Assembly: GCF_001602525.1 (NCBI RefSeq)
Contig: NZ_LSYT01000012.1
Span: 82,026 to 146,025, forward strand
Direction: 5' to 3'
DNA: 64,000 bases
DNA from: Flavobacterium chilense
Lineage (GTDB): Bacteria > Bacteroidota > Bacteroidia > Flavobacteriales > Flavobacteriaceae
Shown piece after piece: positions 52,653-61,326 of this stretch (position 1 is its first letter; the number at the start of each line of letters is the position of its first letter). The notes below the pieces were generated by a model. It worked only from the letters and a program-made list of their open reading frames with translations, searched no databases and was not told the origin of the DNA. Position numbers and translations under genes: made by a program.

Positions 52653-53321
52653 TTAAACTAACCCAAAATCTTTTGCAATCGCAATTAAATGCACATTATT
52701 GTTCGCTTTAAAATATATTTTTAGTTTATTAATCCTTTTTTCGATGCTGCTTGTTCCGTTTGGAGTTATAGAAGAAGCTTTAAACTCACTCGAAATGTTT
52801 TCTAAAATGTAACCTTGCGCTAATAATTTTAAAATTGAAATATCATAAGATTCAATTTCGATCAAAGTTTTGTCGTTAAAGCTAAAAGCAAGATCAGAAG
52901 AAAGTATTTTTTCTTCGTTATTGTAAGTTCTTTCAACTGCTTTTCGTAATTCATTAATACTGTTTCTTCCTTTAGAGACATAAGCATTAACTTTCAAATC
53001 AGAAAAAAGAGATTTTATACGATAAGATTTATCTTCTATCGAAAAAATGACCTTTTTTAATTGAGGCTGGACTTTATTTACTGCTTCTATAAGATCTTCT
53101 CCACAGGTTAGATTTACTTTTCGATGATCTGATTTAAAAGATAAATCGCTAATTAATAAATCATAGGGTTCATTGTCAACTAATCCTTTTTTAATTTTCA
53201 ATAATCCATCGTCGCAATATTTAACATGATCAATTACTGGTACTTTCAAGTCTTCAAGTACTTGAATAACAGCAATGCTGATGCTGTCCAGATCTTCGGC
53301 AACTAAAACTTTTTTAAACAT
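52653..53321 (-). CDS. Response regulator with LuxR-type HTH, partner of the tandem kinases
   Basis: 222 residues. The receiver starts KKVLVAEDLDSISIA, has the phospho-Asp in YDLLISDLSF and Lys in AYVSKGRN; the switch Ser/Thr is in VIFSIED. The HTH part (ILKLLAQGYILENISSEFKASSITPNGTSSIEKRINKLKIYF) carries an insert relative to NarL. Begins ten bases after the third kinase ends, so it is the last or next-to-last gene of that operon. Confidence 0.88.
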   Translation of the reverse strand: MFKKVLVAEDLDSISIAVIQVLEDLKVPVIDHVKYCDDGLLKIKKGLVDNEPYDLLISDLSFKSDHRKVNLTCGEDLIEAVNKVQPQLKKVIFSIEDKSYRIKSLFSDLKVNAYVSKGRNSINELRKAVERTYNNEEKILSSDLAFSFNDKTLIEIESYDISILKLLAQGYILENISSEFKASSITPNGTSSIEKRINKLKIYFKANNNVHLIAIAKDFGLV

Positions 53322-53331
53322 ATTGTCTTAT

Positions 53332-55107
53332 TTATACAGGAAAAGTGAAACTTAATTTATAGCCTTTTTCAATATTAAGGTCAAAATTAAGAGTTCCGTT
53401 TATTGTTTTAATACGGTTTTCCACATTTTGGAGACTATTTTTTAAAAAGATCATATTATTATGAATTCCTGCTCCGTTATCAACGTAAGTAATCTCAATG
53501 TTCTTATTGATTATTTTAAATGAAAGTATAATTAAAGTTGCGTTATGGTGTTTTTTCATGGTCTGAAATAGTTCATATACAGTCCTATATAGAATTATTT
53601 TTTTGTTTTTATCTATTTTGTTCCAGCTAATAGCATCTAAACCATTTATTATTAAATTCAGGTTTTGAGTTTTAAAACCTGATATCATTTCTTTTAGTTC
53701 GTTTAGATAATTTTCATTTGTTATAATTTTGCTGTTTTCTTTAGAGATATTTCTGGTTTGTGAATAAATGTTGTCTAAAATATTTAGCAAATATGTTTTA
53801 TTTTCGCTTGATTCAAGATTACTGTTTCTGGCAAAAGTGATTATTCTATAAACATCATCTGCAAGCTTGTCACGAAGTTTGCCGGATAATTCTGTTTCCT
53901 TTTTATATATAACTTCTTTTTTTTCTTTTTTTGTTTTAAGCGTTAAATAGAAATAAATAAAACCAATTACTCCCAAAATTAAAGCTATAATTATCGAAAG
54001 AATAATATTTTGATTTACTTGTCTTTCTATTTGTAAATCATTTTCAGCTTTTTCAGCTTTAAGTTGGAGATTCTCGTTTTTATCCTGTTTAGAAAAATAT
54101 TTTATAGTACTAAATTGATTTTTAGATTTTTTCCTCCCAATAATAATGCTGTCAATTATTTTTACATAGTCCTGTGAATAATTTTTTAATTCTTTTCCTT
54201 CGCATAACTTTATTAATAAACCAAGACAATTAGCTTTATTAGATGCAGAATTTATTTTGCAGGCTTGGGCATATGATTTTTTTGCATAGTTTATAGCTAA
54301 GTAATGATTGTACTTTTCATAATATAGTGCCAGATTTTTATAATTATGTATGATAGGAAACTCATCCTTTAATCTTGTATTTAGTCCCAAACTTTTTCTA
54401 AAATACTTTAAAGCATTTGGTTTATTGAGATTAAAGTAACAAAATCCAAGATTGTCTAAAATTTGAGCATATAATTTATCGCTTTCCGCTGGTTCCCTTT
54501 TATAAACTACTTTTCTCACTGCTAAGGGCTGTAATAAATCGATAGCTTCCTGATATCTTTTTTGTTGAACATAAACAATAGCTACATTAACAAGTATAAT
54601 TGCTTTTTTATATGGAGTGCCGGGCAATTTTAATGCTTTTCGGTGATAATAAATGGCATTATTATAATCGTAGGTGTTATAATAATTAAAGGCTATGTAA
54701 GTATAGACATTTCTGGCATATATTGGTTCTTTAATTTTATGTAAATAAGGGAGTGTTTGTGTTAAAATTGCTTCGCTCTCTATATAATTGCTGTATATGG
54801 TGTAAAGATCTGCAACGCTAGATAAGAAATATACATAGTCAACGCAGTTTATCTCAGGGTTACATATTGATAAACCTTTTTTATAATAATAAAAGGAACT
54901 GTCGTAATTGCTTTCAAAATAAAAATTATCTGCTTTATCTCTGTATTCCTTAATTTGAATAGTATAGTTGTCTCTTTTTGCTACTAAGCTTGTTTTGTTT
55001 TTTTTTAATTTCAAAAGAAACATCATAACTATTAGTAAGAGTGTCAGTACTAATAAGATGTATTTAAAAAGGATTCTATTCTTTGATATGTATGTTATTT
55101 TTTTCAT
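53332..55107 (-). CDS. TPR histidine-kinase-like protein, degenerate third copy
   Basis: 591 residues built like its two neighbours: N-terminal TM, periplasmic TPR-type repeats (about 55-310), a second TM (about 370-392), then DHp and HATPase-like domains. The phosphoacceptor position is Arg412 (KLRDKLADD against KLHDELAND), the N-box Asn is Thr516 (ELFQTMKKHH against ELLVNMKKHS), and the GLQN and GKGF glycines have become SLQN and EKGY. It therefore should not autophosphorylate. It could be a sensor partner or regulator of the other two kinases. Two bases separate it from the second kinase. Confidence 0.88.
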   Translation of the reverse strand: MKKITYISKNRILFKYILLVLTLLLIVMMFLLKLKKNKTSLVAKRDNYTIQIKEYRDKADNFYFESNYDSSFYYYKKGLSICNPEINCVDYVYFLSSVADLYTIYSNYIESEAILTQTLPYLHKIKEPIYARNVYTYIAFNYYNTYDYNNAIYYHRKALKLPGTPYKKAIILVNVAIVYVQQKRYQEAIDLLQPLAVRKVVYKREPAESDKLYAQILDNLGFCYFNLNKPNALKYFRKSLGLNTRLKDEFPIIHNYKNLALYYEKYNHYLAINYAKKSYAQACKINSASNKANCLGLLIKLCEGKELKNYSQDYVKIIDSIIIGRKKSKNQFSTIKYFSKQDKNENLQLKAEKAENDLQIERQVNQNIILSIIIALILGVIGFIYFYLTLKTKKEKKEVIYKKETELSGKLRDKLADDVYRIITFARNSNLESSENKTYLLNILDNIYSQTRNISKENSKIITNENYLNELKEMISGFKTQNLNLIINGLDAISWNKIDKNKKIILYRTVYELFQTMKKHHNATLIILSFKIINKNIEITYVDNGAGIHNNMIFLKNSLQNVENRIKTINGTLNFDLNIEKGYKLSFTFPV

Positions 55108-55109
55108 AA

Positions 55110-56882
55110 CTATACAGGAAATTCTATAAATACTTTAAATCCTTTACCAATTGCAGAACTAATATCAACACTTCCTTTAATTGCGAGAATTCTATATTCT
55201 ATATTTTGTAACCCACTTCGAAATGCAAAATATGTAAGGTCAATTCCTTTTCCATTATCGGTATAATTAATGATTACAGTTTTATCGGTTTTTCTGAAAG
55301 CAATAATCACCAGATTCGCTTCACTGTGTTTTTTCATGTTAACGAGTAACTCTTGTATTATTCGGTAAATCGTTATCTTTTTGTTCTTATCAATTTTGTT
55401 CCACGAAATACTTTCTATACCATTTAGAATAGTAGTATTATTTTGAGTTTGAAATCCCGAAATCAAATCTTTTAAGGCAATTATATAATTTTCATTAGTT
55501 GGAATTTCACTATTTTCTTTTGAAATGTTTCTGGTTCTTGAGTATATGATCTGTAAATTATTTAATAATTGCTCTTTGTTTTCATTTACTCCAAGGTCCT
55601 TATTTTTAGCCAAAGTCAAAGTTTGATATACATCATTAGCGAGTTCATCATGTAATTTTTTAGATATTCGTATTTCACTTTTATAGACAGCTTCTTTTTT
55701 TTCTTTTTCACTTTTTGAGATTAGATAAAAACAAAGTGATGTAATTAATATAATTATGCATGCAATTATAATATAGCAAATAATTGTTTGTGTAGTTTGT
55801 CTTTCGAGTTTTAATTCGTTTTGTGCTTTTTGTGCTCTAAGCTGTAAATTCTCTTCTTTATCTTTGTTAAAAGCATATTTGATATCTGCAAATTGATTCT
55901 TTGTTTTTTTTCTTGCATTGTCTGAACTATCAATGAGATGAATGTACCGCAGTATATGTTTTTTTAAAACGTTTCCTTCACTGGATTTAATTACAAGATT
56001 TAAAGTATTAATTTGTCCGGATACTGATTTGATTTTTCTTGCCGTTTCATATCCTTTAAGGGCATAATCTTTTGCTAATACTGGATTGTTTTTTTGAAAA
56101 AAGAATGAAAGATGGATGTAATTTGCTGTAAGTCCATCTGTGCTTTTAAGCTGTGCTCTTATTTTTAATCCTTCATTAAAAGAATTCAGTGCTCTCGAAT
56201 CACCTAATTTATAATAGCAATATCCTAAATTATCTATAGTGTAAGCATATTCAATATTGTTTTCGGCATCAAATTTTGAAATGTTCTTTTGTGACGCTAA
56301 TATTTCCAGTAATTGTTGCGCTTTTTTGTATTCTTTCTGATGTATATAGGCAACTGCAAGATTGTTTAAAGACATAGATTTTCTCCAGGAACTTACCTTT
56401 AATTGAATAGCTTTCCTGAAATAGCGAATGGCATTATTATAATCCTCATTATTGGTATAATTTATTCCTTGTGTATTATATATATTCCAGGAGTACTTAG
56501 GGTCTTTTATATATTTTAAATAAGGCAATGTTTCTGTAACTGTTGCTTCGCTGGCAATATAATTACCTTGTTCCTGTTGCAACTCGGCTATACTTGATAA
56601 TGTGTAAACATATTCAGTAGAATTGATTTTAGGATCACAAATTAATTGTGCTTTATTGTAATAATAAAAAGCACTATCATATTGAAAGTGGTCGTAAAAA
56701 ACGTCGCCAATATCTGTAAGTCTGTTAATTTCATAGGATGCATCTTTTTTATCTTTTTTCAAAAGATTTTCGCTTTTGTAAAAATTAAATAGAAACAGTG
56801 CACTTCCTAATAATAACAGTAATAGTATTATGAGGTATTTTAAAAGTACTTTATTATGAAAAAAATATAATGGTCTTTTCAT
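55110..56882 (-). CDS. TPR sensor histidine kinase, second copy
   Basis: 590 residues: N-terminal TM (about 10-33), TPR-type repeats (about 55-310: SAFYYYNKAQLICDPKINSTEYVYTLSSIA, NAIRYFRKAIQLK), second TM (about 371-393), DHp with His411 in KKLHDELANDVYQTL, and HATPase with N-box Asn515, DNGKGID and GLQN. Senses a periplasmic signal through the TPRs and phosphorylates a regulator. The junction to the following gene matches the junction before it, base for base around the stop and start, showing recent tandem duplication. Confidence 0.9.
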   Translation of the reverse strand: MKRPLYFFHNKVLLKYLIILLLLLLGSALFLFNFYKSENLLKKDKKDASYEINRLTDIGDVFYDHFQYDSAFYYYNKAQLICDPKINSTEYVYTLSSIAELQQEQGNYIASEATVTETLPYLKYIKDPKYSWNIYNTQGINYTNNEDYNNAIRYFRKAIQLKVSSWRKSMSLNNLAVAYIHQKEYKKAQQLLEILASQKNISKFDAENNIEYAYTIDNLGYCYYKLGDSRALNSFNEGLKIRAQLKSTDGLTANYIHLSFFFQKNNPVLAKDYALKGYETARKIKSVSGQINTLNLVIKSSEGNVLKKHILRYIHLIDSSDNARKKTKNQFADIKYAFNKDKEENLQLRAQKAQNELKLERQTTQTIICYIIIACIIILITSLCFYLISKSEKEKKEAVYKSEIRISKKLHDELANDVYQTLTLAKNKDLGVNENKEQLLNNLQIIYSRTRNISKENSEIPTNENYIIALKDLISGFQTQNNTTILNGIESISWNKIDKNKKITIYRIIQELLVNMKKHSEANLVIIAFRKTDKTVIINYTDNGKGIDLTYFAFRSGLQNIEYRILAIKGSVDISSAIGKGFKVFIEFPV

Positions 56883-56884
56883 AA

Positions 56885-58606
56885 CTATACAGGGAATTTA
56901 AAAAAAGCTTTAAATCCTTTTCCGGGAGCAGAGTCAATATCGATTGTACCTTTAATACTTAAAACTCTGTTTTCGATATTATAAAGTCCATTTTTTAAAG
57001 TTATGTTGTTAATGTCAATACCTTTCCCATTGTCGATGTAATTGATAATTACATTCCTGTCTGTTTTTACGAAGTCTATATTAACCAAAGAAGAATTACT
57101 GTGTTTCTTCATGTTTACAAGTAGTTCCTGTAGTACTCTGTAAACTGTTATTTTTTTGTTTGTGTCAATTTGGTTCCAGTTAATACCATCAATGTTTGTT
57201 GCTAAAACAGAAATTTGCGCAGTATTAAATCTTATTATCATATCTTTTAAGTAAAGACAATAGTTTTCATCTGTAATAATTGGACTATTTTCCTTTGAAA
57301 TATCCCGGGTTCTTGAATATATGGTATCCAGATTATTTAGTAATTGCTCCTTGTTTTCTATTACAGAAAGATTTTTGTTTTCTGCAAAGGCCATAGTGTG
57401 ATAAATATCGTTAGCAAGTTCATCATGTAACTTTTTTGAGATTCGTGTTTCACTTTGATAAGTAGCTTCAATTTTTTCTCTATTTCCTCTTGAAGTGAGA
57501 TAAAAATAAAGAACTAAAATTAAGCTTAAACTCAGAAAAATGAGAATGTACGAAACAATATTTCGGTTTTTTTGTTTTTCTAATTGTAATTCGTTTTGTG
57601 CTCTGTAAGTTTTTAGTATTAAATTTTCATCTTTCTCTTTCTTAGAATCATACTTCATTTTTGCAAACTGATTTTTTGCCTTTTGTCTGATTTCAAAAAT
57701 ACTATCTATCAACTCTACATACCTCACAGAATATTTTTTTAATTCTTTACCTGAACTATCTTCTATTAATTGTTTTAAAGAAGTCAAACGCCCATCAATA
57801 TGATTAACTAAAGTATATTTTTCATAGCTAAGTATTAGGTGTTTTTTTGATAATGAAGGATTTTTATCTTTTTGCAAATAGGCAAGGTGCAGATGACTTT
57901 TGGCCTGACCTGTATTATCATTTGTCTGAAGTCTTATATTTAGAGCTTTCTGAAGATAAGCTTCTGCTTTTACATCTCCGATTTTATAATAGCAAAATCC
58001 TAAGTTATCGAGTGCTTGAGCATAATCTTCAGGATTTTTTTTGATGTCTTCATGAGCCAATAAATTATCGAATACCTGAATTGCTCTGTTGTACTTCTGT
58101 TGTTCAATATAGACTAAAGCAATGTTACTTTTCGCTGTAACTTTTTTCCATTCGGGTGTTTTTAAAACTAAAGCTTTGTTGAAATAAAGTAGAGCATTCT
58201 TAAAATCATAGGTATTCAAATAATTAATCCCTAGAATAATGTAGGTATTCCAGACATGCTCAGGATTTTTGATGTATTTTAAATATGAAATAACTTCTAT
58301 AGCTGTAGATTCACTACCAACAAAATCTCCTTGATTTTGTTGAATATATGCCATTTGATTTAAAGCATGTACATAAGTTTCAGTATTTCTTACAGGGCTA
58401 CAAATAAACTTTGCTTTGTTGTAGTATAAAAAAGCACTATCTAATTCGTTGTTATCATAAAAACGATTTGCTTTACTAATGAACTTGTCAATTTGAATAT
58501 TGCTGTTTTTGTATTTTACTGTTTGGATATCTTTTTTTTGACACGATAAAAGCAATAGAAAGATAAAAACTATATATAGGGATAAATGTATTCTTGGTAG
58601 TATCAT
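56885..58606 (-). CDS. TPR sensor histidine kinase, first copy, lipoprotein type
   Basis: 573 residues. Unlike its two paralogs it begins with a lipoprotein signal (IFLLLLSC, lipobox before QKKD), so it is lipid-anchored outside the membrane and also has the central TM. TPR-type repeats (about 45-300), DHp with His394 in KKLHDELANDIYHTM, HATPase with Asn498, DNGKGID and GLYN. Intact catalytic motifs. First gene of the four- or five-gene operon. Confidence 0.9.
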   Translation of the reverse strand: MILPRIHLSLYIVFIFLLLLSCQKKDIQTVKYKNSNIQIDKFISKANRFYDNNELDSAFLYYNKAKFICSPVRNTETYVHALNQMAYIQQNQGDFVGSESTAIEVISYLKYIKNPEHVWNTYIILGINYLNTYDFKNALLYFNKALVLKTPEWKKVTAKSNIALVYIEQQKYNRAIQVFDNLLAHEDIKKNPEDYAQALDNLGFCYYKIGDVKAEAYLQKALNIRLQTNDNTGQAKSHLHLAYLQKDKNPSLSKKHLILSYEKYTLVNHIDGRLTSLKQLIEDSSGKELKKYSVRYVELIDSIFEIRQKAKNQFAKMKYDSKKEKDENLILKTYRAQNELQLEKQKNRNIVSYILIFLSLSLILVLYFYLTSRGNREKIEATYQSETRISKKLHDELANDIYHTMAFAENKNLSVIENKEQLLNNLDTIYSRTRDISKENSPIITDENYCLYLKDMIIRFNTAQISVLATNIDGINWNQIDTNKKITVYRVLQELLVNMKKHSNSSLVNIDFVKTDRNVIINYIDNGKGIDINNITLKNGLYNIENRVLSIKGTIDIDSAPGKGFKAFFKFPV

Positions 58607-58757
58607 AAACCAAAAATAAAGAATTTTAGCATAAAAAAAAGAATGTAAATACCGTATTTTGTTTATTTATTTCTTGATTGTTTCTTGTTGATAAATACAA
58701 GAAAAACCCTCGGTTCAGAGGGTTTTTCATAAATAGTTTTTAATATGTTTTTATAGA

Positions 58758-59192
58758 TTATACTGCTCTCATGCCAGTTGCTATCGCAAGTCTGTTCCAT
58801 GAATTTATAGTAATGATCAATAGTATAATTTCGGCAAGATATTTTTCGTCAAAGAGATTTGCTGCATTTTGATATACTTCATCAGAAACATGGTTGCTAA
58901 TTAATGTTACCTGTTCTGTTAAGGCTAAAATTGCTTTTTCTTCTTCGGTATAAATATCGGCTTCACGCCAGGCATTTAACAGATATATTTTTTGTTCTGA
59001 TATACCATATTTTCTGCCATCAGTTGTATGCATGTTGATGCAGTAAGCACAGCCATTTATTTGAGATGCACGAATTTTAATAAGTTCTTTATGAACTGGA
59101 GTTAATGAAGTAGTAGAAATATATTTCTCTAAATTCATTAAAGCCTGATATGCTTCCGGAGCAACTGTTGGGATCACGATTCTTGATTTCAT
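58758..59192 (-). CDS. Carboxymuconolactone decarboxylase family protein (AhpD-like)
   Basis: 144 residues, all helical. The AhpD-type thiol motif is Cys48-Ala-Tyr-Cys51 with His55 (INGCAYCINMHT), so it is more likely an alkylhydroperoxidase or thiol oxidoreductase than a decarboxylase. Downstream of a Crp-family regulator on the same strand (78-base gap), the common arrangement where the regulator controls the enzyme. Confidence 0.92.
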   Translation of the reverse strand: MKSRIVIPTVAPEAYQALMNLEKYISTTSLTPVHKELIKIRASQINGCAYCINMHTTDGRKYGISEQKIYLLNAWREADIYTEEEKAILALTEQVTLISNHVSDEVYQNAANLFDEKYLAEIILLIITINSWNRLAIATGMRAV

Positions 59193-59270
59193 TTTGATTG
59201 TTTTTTAAAGTTTGATACAAAGTTCAGGGATATCTGCTTTAAAAAACTTGAACTACTTCAAGAAATCAGT

Positions 59271-59843
59271 TTATAGTTTTCCTGCCCGGATTTTGCTCAT
59301 AAATTCTGCTGAGAAATCAAGATAGGAGGCAAGCATGTATTGCGGAACACGCTGTACAAATTCAGGATTGAGATCGTTAAAATGATGATATCTTTCTTCT
59401 GCCGACATGGTAAACAAAAATTTGATCCGCATTTGTGCTGCGCCAAATGATTTTTGAGAAACAATTCTAAAATAGCGTTCCAGCTTAGGAATCTGAATTA
59501 ATACAGATTCAAGAACAGATTTGTCGATCGCGATAACTTCTGTGTTTTCAACAGCCTGAATATAGAAATGTGACGGGACATGATTATGGTAACTCAGGTA
59601 ATCGGTAATCCACCAGTTCTCAATTCCAAACTGAAGTGTTTGCTCAGTTCCTTTAGAGTTGATAATGTATTGTCGCATACATCCTTTTGAGATAAAGTAC
59701 ATGGTATTACAAATCTGTCCTTCTTTTAATACATGTTCTTTCTTTTTGATATTAGACAAACTTAAACAGGATTCTAAAATGTCAATTTCAGAAGGTTCTA
59801 ATAATACAAATTTCTCTATATGTCGAAAAAGCGTGTTGTACAT
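59271..59843 (-). CDS. Crp/Fnr family transcriptional regulator
   Basis: 190 residues with an N-terminal cyclic-nucleotide-binding beta roll (about 15-115: KKKEHVLKEGQICNTMYFISKGCMRQYII) and a helical part ending in the truncated HTH (VPQYMLASYLDFSAEFMSKIR) usual for this Bacteroidota group. The AGKL end is normal, not a break. No cysteines for an iron-sulfur cluster. Upstream of the AhpD-like gene. Confidence 0.9.
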   Translation of the reverse strand: MYNTLFRHIEKFVLLEPSEIDILESCLSLSNIKKKEHVLKEGQICNTMYFISKGCMRQYIINSKGTEQTLQFGIENWWITDYLSYHNHVPSHFYIQAVENTEVIAIDKSVLESVLIQIPKLERYFRIVSQKSFGAAQMRIKFLFTMSAEERYHHFNDLNPEFVQRVPQYMLASYLDFSAEFMSKIRAGKL

Positions 59844-59920
59844 TGATGTGTCTTTGGTACAAATGTAGTTTTAAAAAATTAATTTCTAAATAAGAGGAGA
59901 TTACAAATTGGTTCAAAAGC

Positions 59921-59955
59921 AAAAGACCATTCGTTTAAACGAATGGTCTTTTTAT
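59921..59955 (-). terminator. Terminator of the thrS-infC-rpmI-rplT operon
   Basis: AAAAGACCATTCG / CGAATGGTCTTTT stem around a TTTAAA loop, with T-rich flank on the minus strand, 38 bases after rplT. Confidence 0.85.
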
Positions 59956-59992
59956 GATAAGTAAGTAAATCTAAATTGAGTTTATAAAACGT

Positions 59993-60337
59993 TTATTTTA
60001 CTTTATTAAGTATTGCTTTGAAAGCTTCTGGGTGGTTCATAGCTAAATCTGCAAGAACTTTACGGTTCAATTCGATTCCGTTAGCTTTAACTTTCCCCAT
60101 GAATTGAGAATAAGACATTCCTTCTAATCTAGCTCCAGCGTTGATACGTTGAATCCATAATGAACGGAAATTTCTTTTGTTCTGTTTTCTGTCACGGTAA
60201 GCGTAGCTCATCGCTTTCTCTACCGCATTCTTAGCAACTGTCCAAACGTTTTTACGTCTACCAAAGAAACCTTTGGCTTGCTTCATTATTTTTTTTCTTC
60301 TTGCTCTTTTAGCAACTGAATTTACCGATCTTGGCAT
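59993..60337 (-). CDS. rplT: 50S ribosomal protein L20
   Basis: 114 residues, basic, starting PRSVNSVAKRARRKKIMKQAKGFFGRRKNVW and continuing YRDRKQNKRNFRSLWIQRINA, the L20 core. Binds 23S rRNA during early 50S assembly. Last gene of the translation operon; in other bacteria L20 also represses the operon by binding its own mRNA. Confidence 0.97.
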   Translation of the reverse strand: MPRSVNSVAKRARRKKIMKQAKGFFGRRKNVWTVAKNAVEKAMSYAYRDRKQNKRNFRSLWIQRINAGARLEGMSYSQFMGKVKANGIELNRKVLADLAMNHPEAFKAILNKVK

Positions 60338-60438
60338 AATTTTAATGTGTTTTTGTAGCAGGCGTCCTGAATTAAATCAAAGGAACTTACAAGCCGTACT
60401 CCAAGGTTATATAAATAATTTTTTAACCTAAAGAATTA

Positions 60439-60636
60439 TTAGATAATTCTTAATTGTTGTTTGATGCTTTTCATATCTGTTGAGTGAACTAGCGCTGAGT
60501 GTGTCAAAGCTAATTTACGTTTTTTAGATTTTTTAGTCAAGATGTGACTTTTAAAAGCATGCTTTCTTTTAATCTTTCCAGAACCAGTAACTTTAAAACG
60601 TTTCTTAGCGCTAGATTTAGTTTTCATTTTAGGCAT
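60439..60636 (-). CDS. rpmI: 50S ribosomal protein L35
   Basis: 65 residues: PKMKTKSSAKKRFKVTGSGKIKRKHAFKSHIL is the L35 signature. Lies between infC and rplT. Confidence 0.97.
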   Translation of the reverse strand: MPKMKTKSSAKKRFKVTGSGKIKRKHAFKSHILTKKSKKRKLALTHSALVHSTDMKSIKQQLRII

Positions 60637-60677
60637 TTTTCCTAGTGTTTTAATTTATTCTTACTTACTTATATTTT

Positions 60678-60752
60678 GAGTCTGAAAGTTTAAAAGTCTA
60701 AAGTTTGAAAGTCTTCTTTGACTTTCGGCTTTATGACTTTCGACTTTAAGGC
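60678..60752. repeat. Palindromic 7/8-phased array between infC and rpmI
   Basis: Left half has AAGT-type words at 8, 8, 7, 8-base steps, the right half GACTTTC-type words at 7-8-base steps in inverted orientation. The two halves can pair in part. It starts at the infC stop and lies in the translated operon spacer. Confidence 0.6.
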
Positions 60753-61310
60753 TTATTTCTTTTTCTTTGGCGCAATGAACATAATCATTCTCTTACCTTC
60801 TAAAACAGGCATCGCTTCTACTTTACCATGTTCTTCTAAGTCTGTAGCCAAACGTAACAATAGAATTTGTCCTTGATCCTTATAAATGATAGAACGTCCT
60901 TTAAAGAAAACGAATGCTTTTAATTTAGCACCTTCCTTTAGGAACTTCTCAGCATTTTTTCTTTTAAATTCGTAATCATGCTCATCCGTCTGAGGACCAA
61001 ATCTAATTTCTTTTACTACAACTTGTGTAGATTTTGCTTTTAAAACCTTATCACGTTTCTTTTGCTCGTAAACAAATTTCTTGTAATCCATGATTTTACA
61101 AACCGGCGGCTCGGCATTTGGTGAAATTTCAACCAAATCCAATTCGAATTGATCTGCTAGGCGTAAAGCTTCTGCAAGCTTAAATACACCTGGTTCGATG
61201 TTCTCGCCTACTAATCTTACTTCTTGTACACCACGAATATTGTTATTTATTCTGTGTGCATCTTTTTTTTCTACTCGAGGTTGAAAACCTCTGTTGCTTC
61301 TTATTGCTAT
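60753..61310 (-). CDS. infC: Translation initiation factor IF-3, non-canonical AUA start
   Basis: 185 residues if begun at ATA 61308-61310. A search limited to ATG, GTG and TTG starts at the TTG 61140-61142 and loses 56 residues. The upstream codons read AIRSNRGFQPRVEKKDAHRINNNIR...EVRLVG, the normal IF-3 N-domain, and no ATG, GTG or TTG lies between that and the thrS stop 16 bases away. Core: FELDLVEISPNAEPPVCKIMDYKKF. infC genes in E. coli and others start with AUU, AUC or AUA, used for autoregulation because IF-3 itself rejects such codons; that is known for the family and inferred here. Confidence 0.92.
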   Translation of the reverse strand: MAIRSNRGFQPRVEKKDAHRINNNIRGVQEVRLVGENIEPGVFKLAEALRLADQFELDLVEISPNAEPPVCKIMDYKKFVYEQKKRDKVLKAKSTQVVVKEIRFGPQTDEHDYEFKRKNAEKFLKEGAKLKAFVFFKGRSIIYKDQGQILLLRLATDLEEHGKVEAMPVLEGKRMIMFIAPKKKK

Positions 61311-61326
61311 GACTTTATAATTTAAG

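Noticed and set aside
58607..58640. TATTTTTG box just before the first TPR kinase
   Set aside because: It ends only four bases before the ATG, which would make the transcript leaderless; listed here instead of as a promoter because nothing else supports it.
60753..61142. Frameshifted or truncated infC
   Set aside because: The upstream frame is intact and homologous; only the start codon is unusual.
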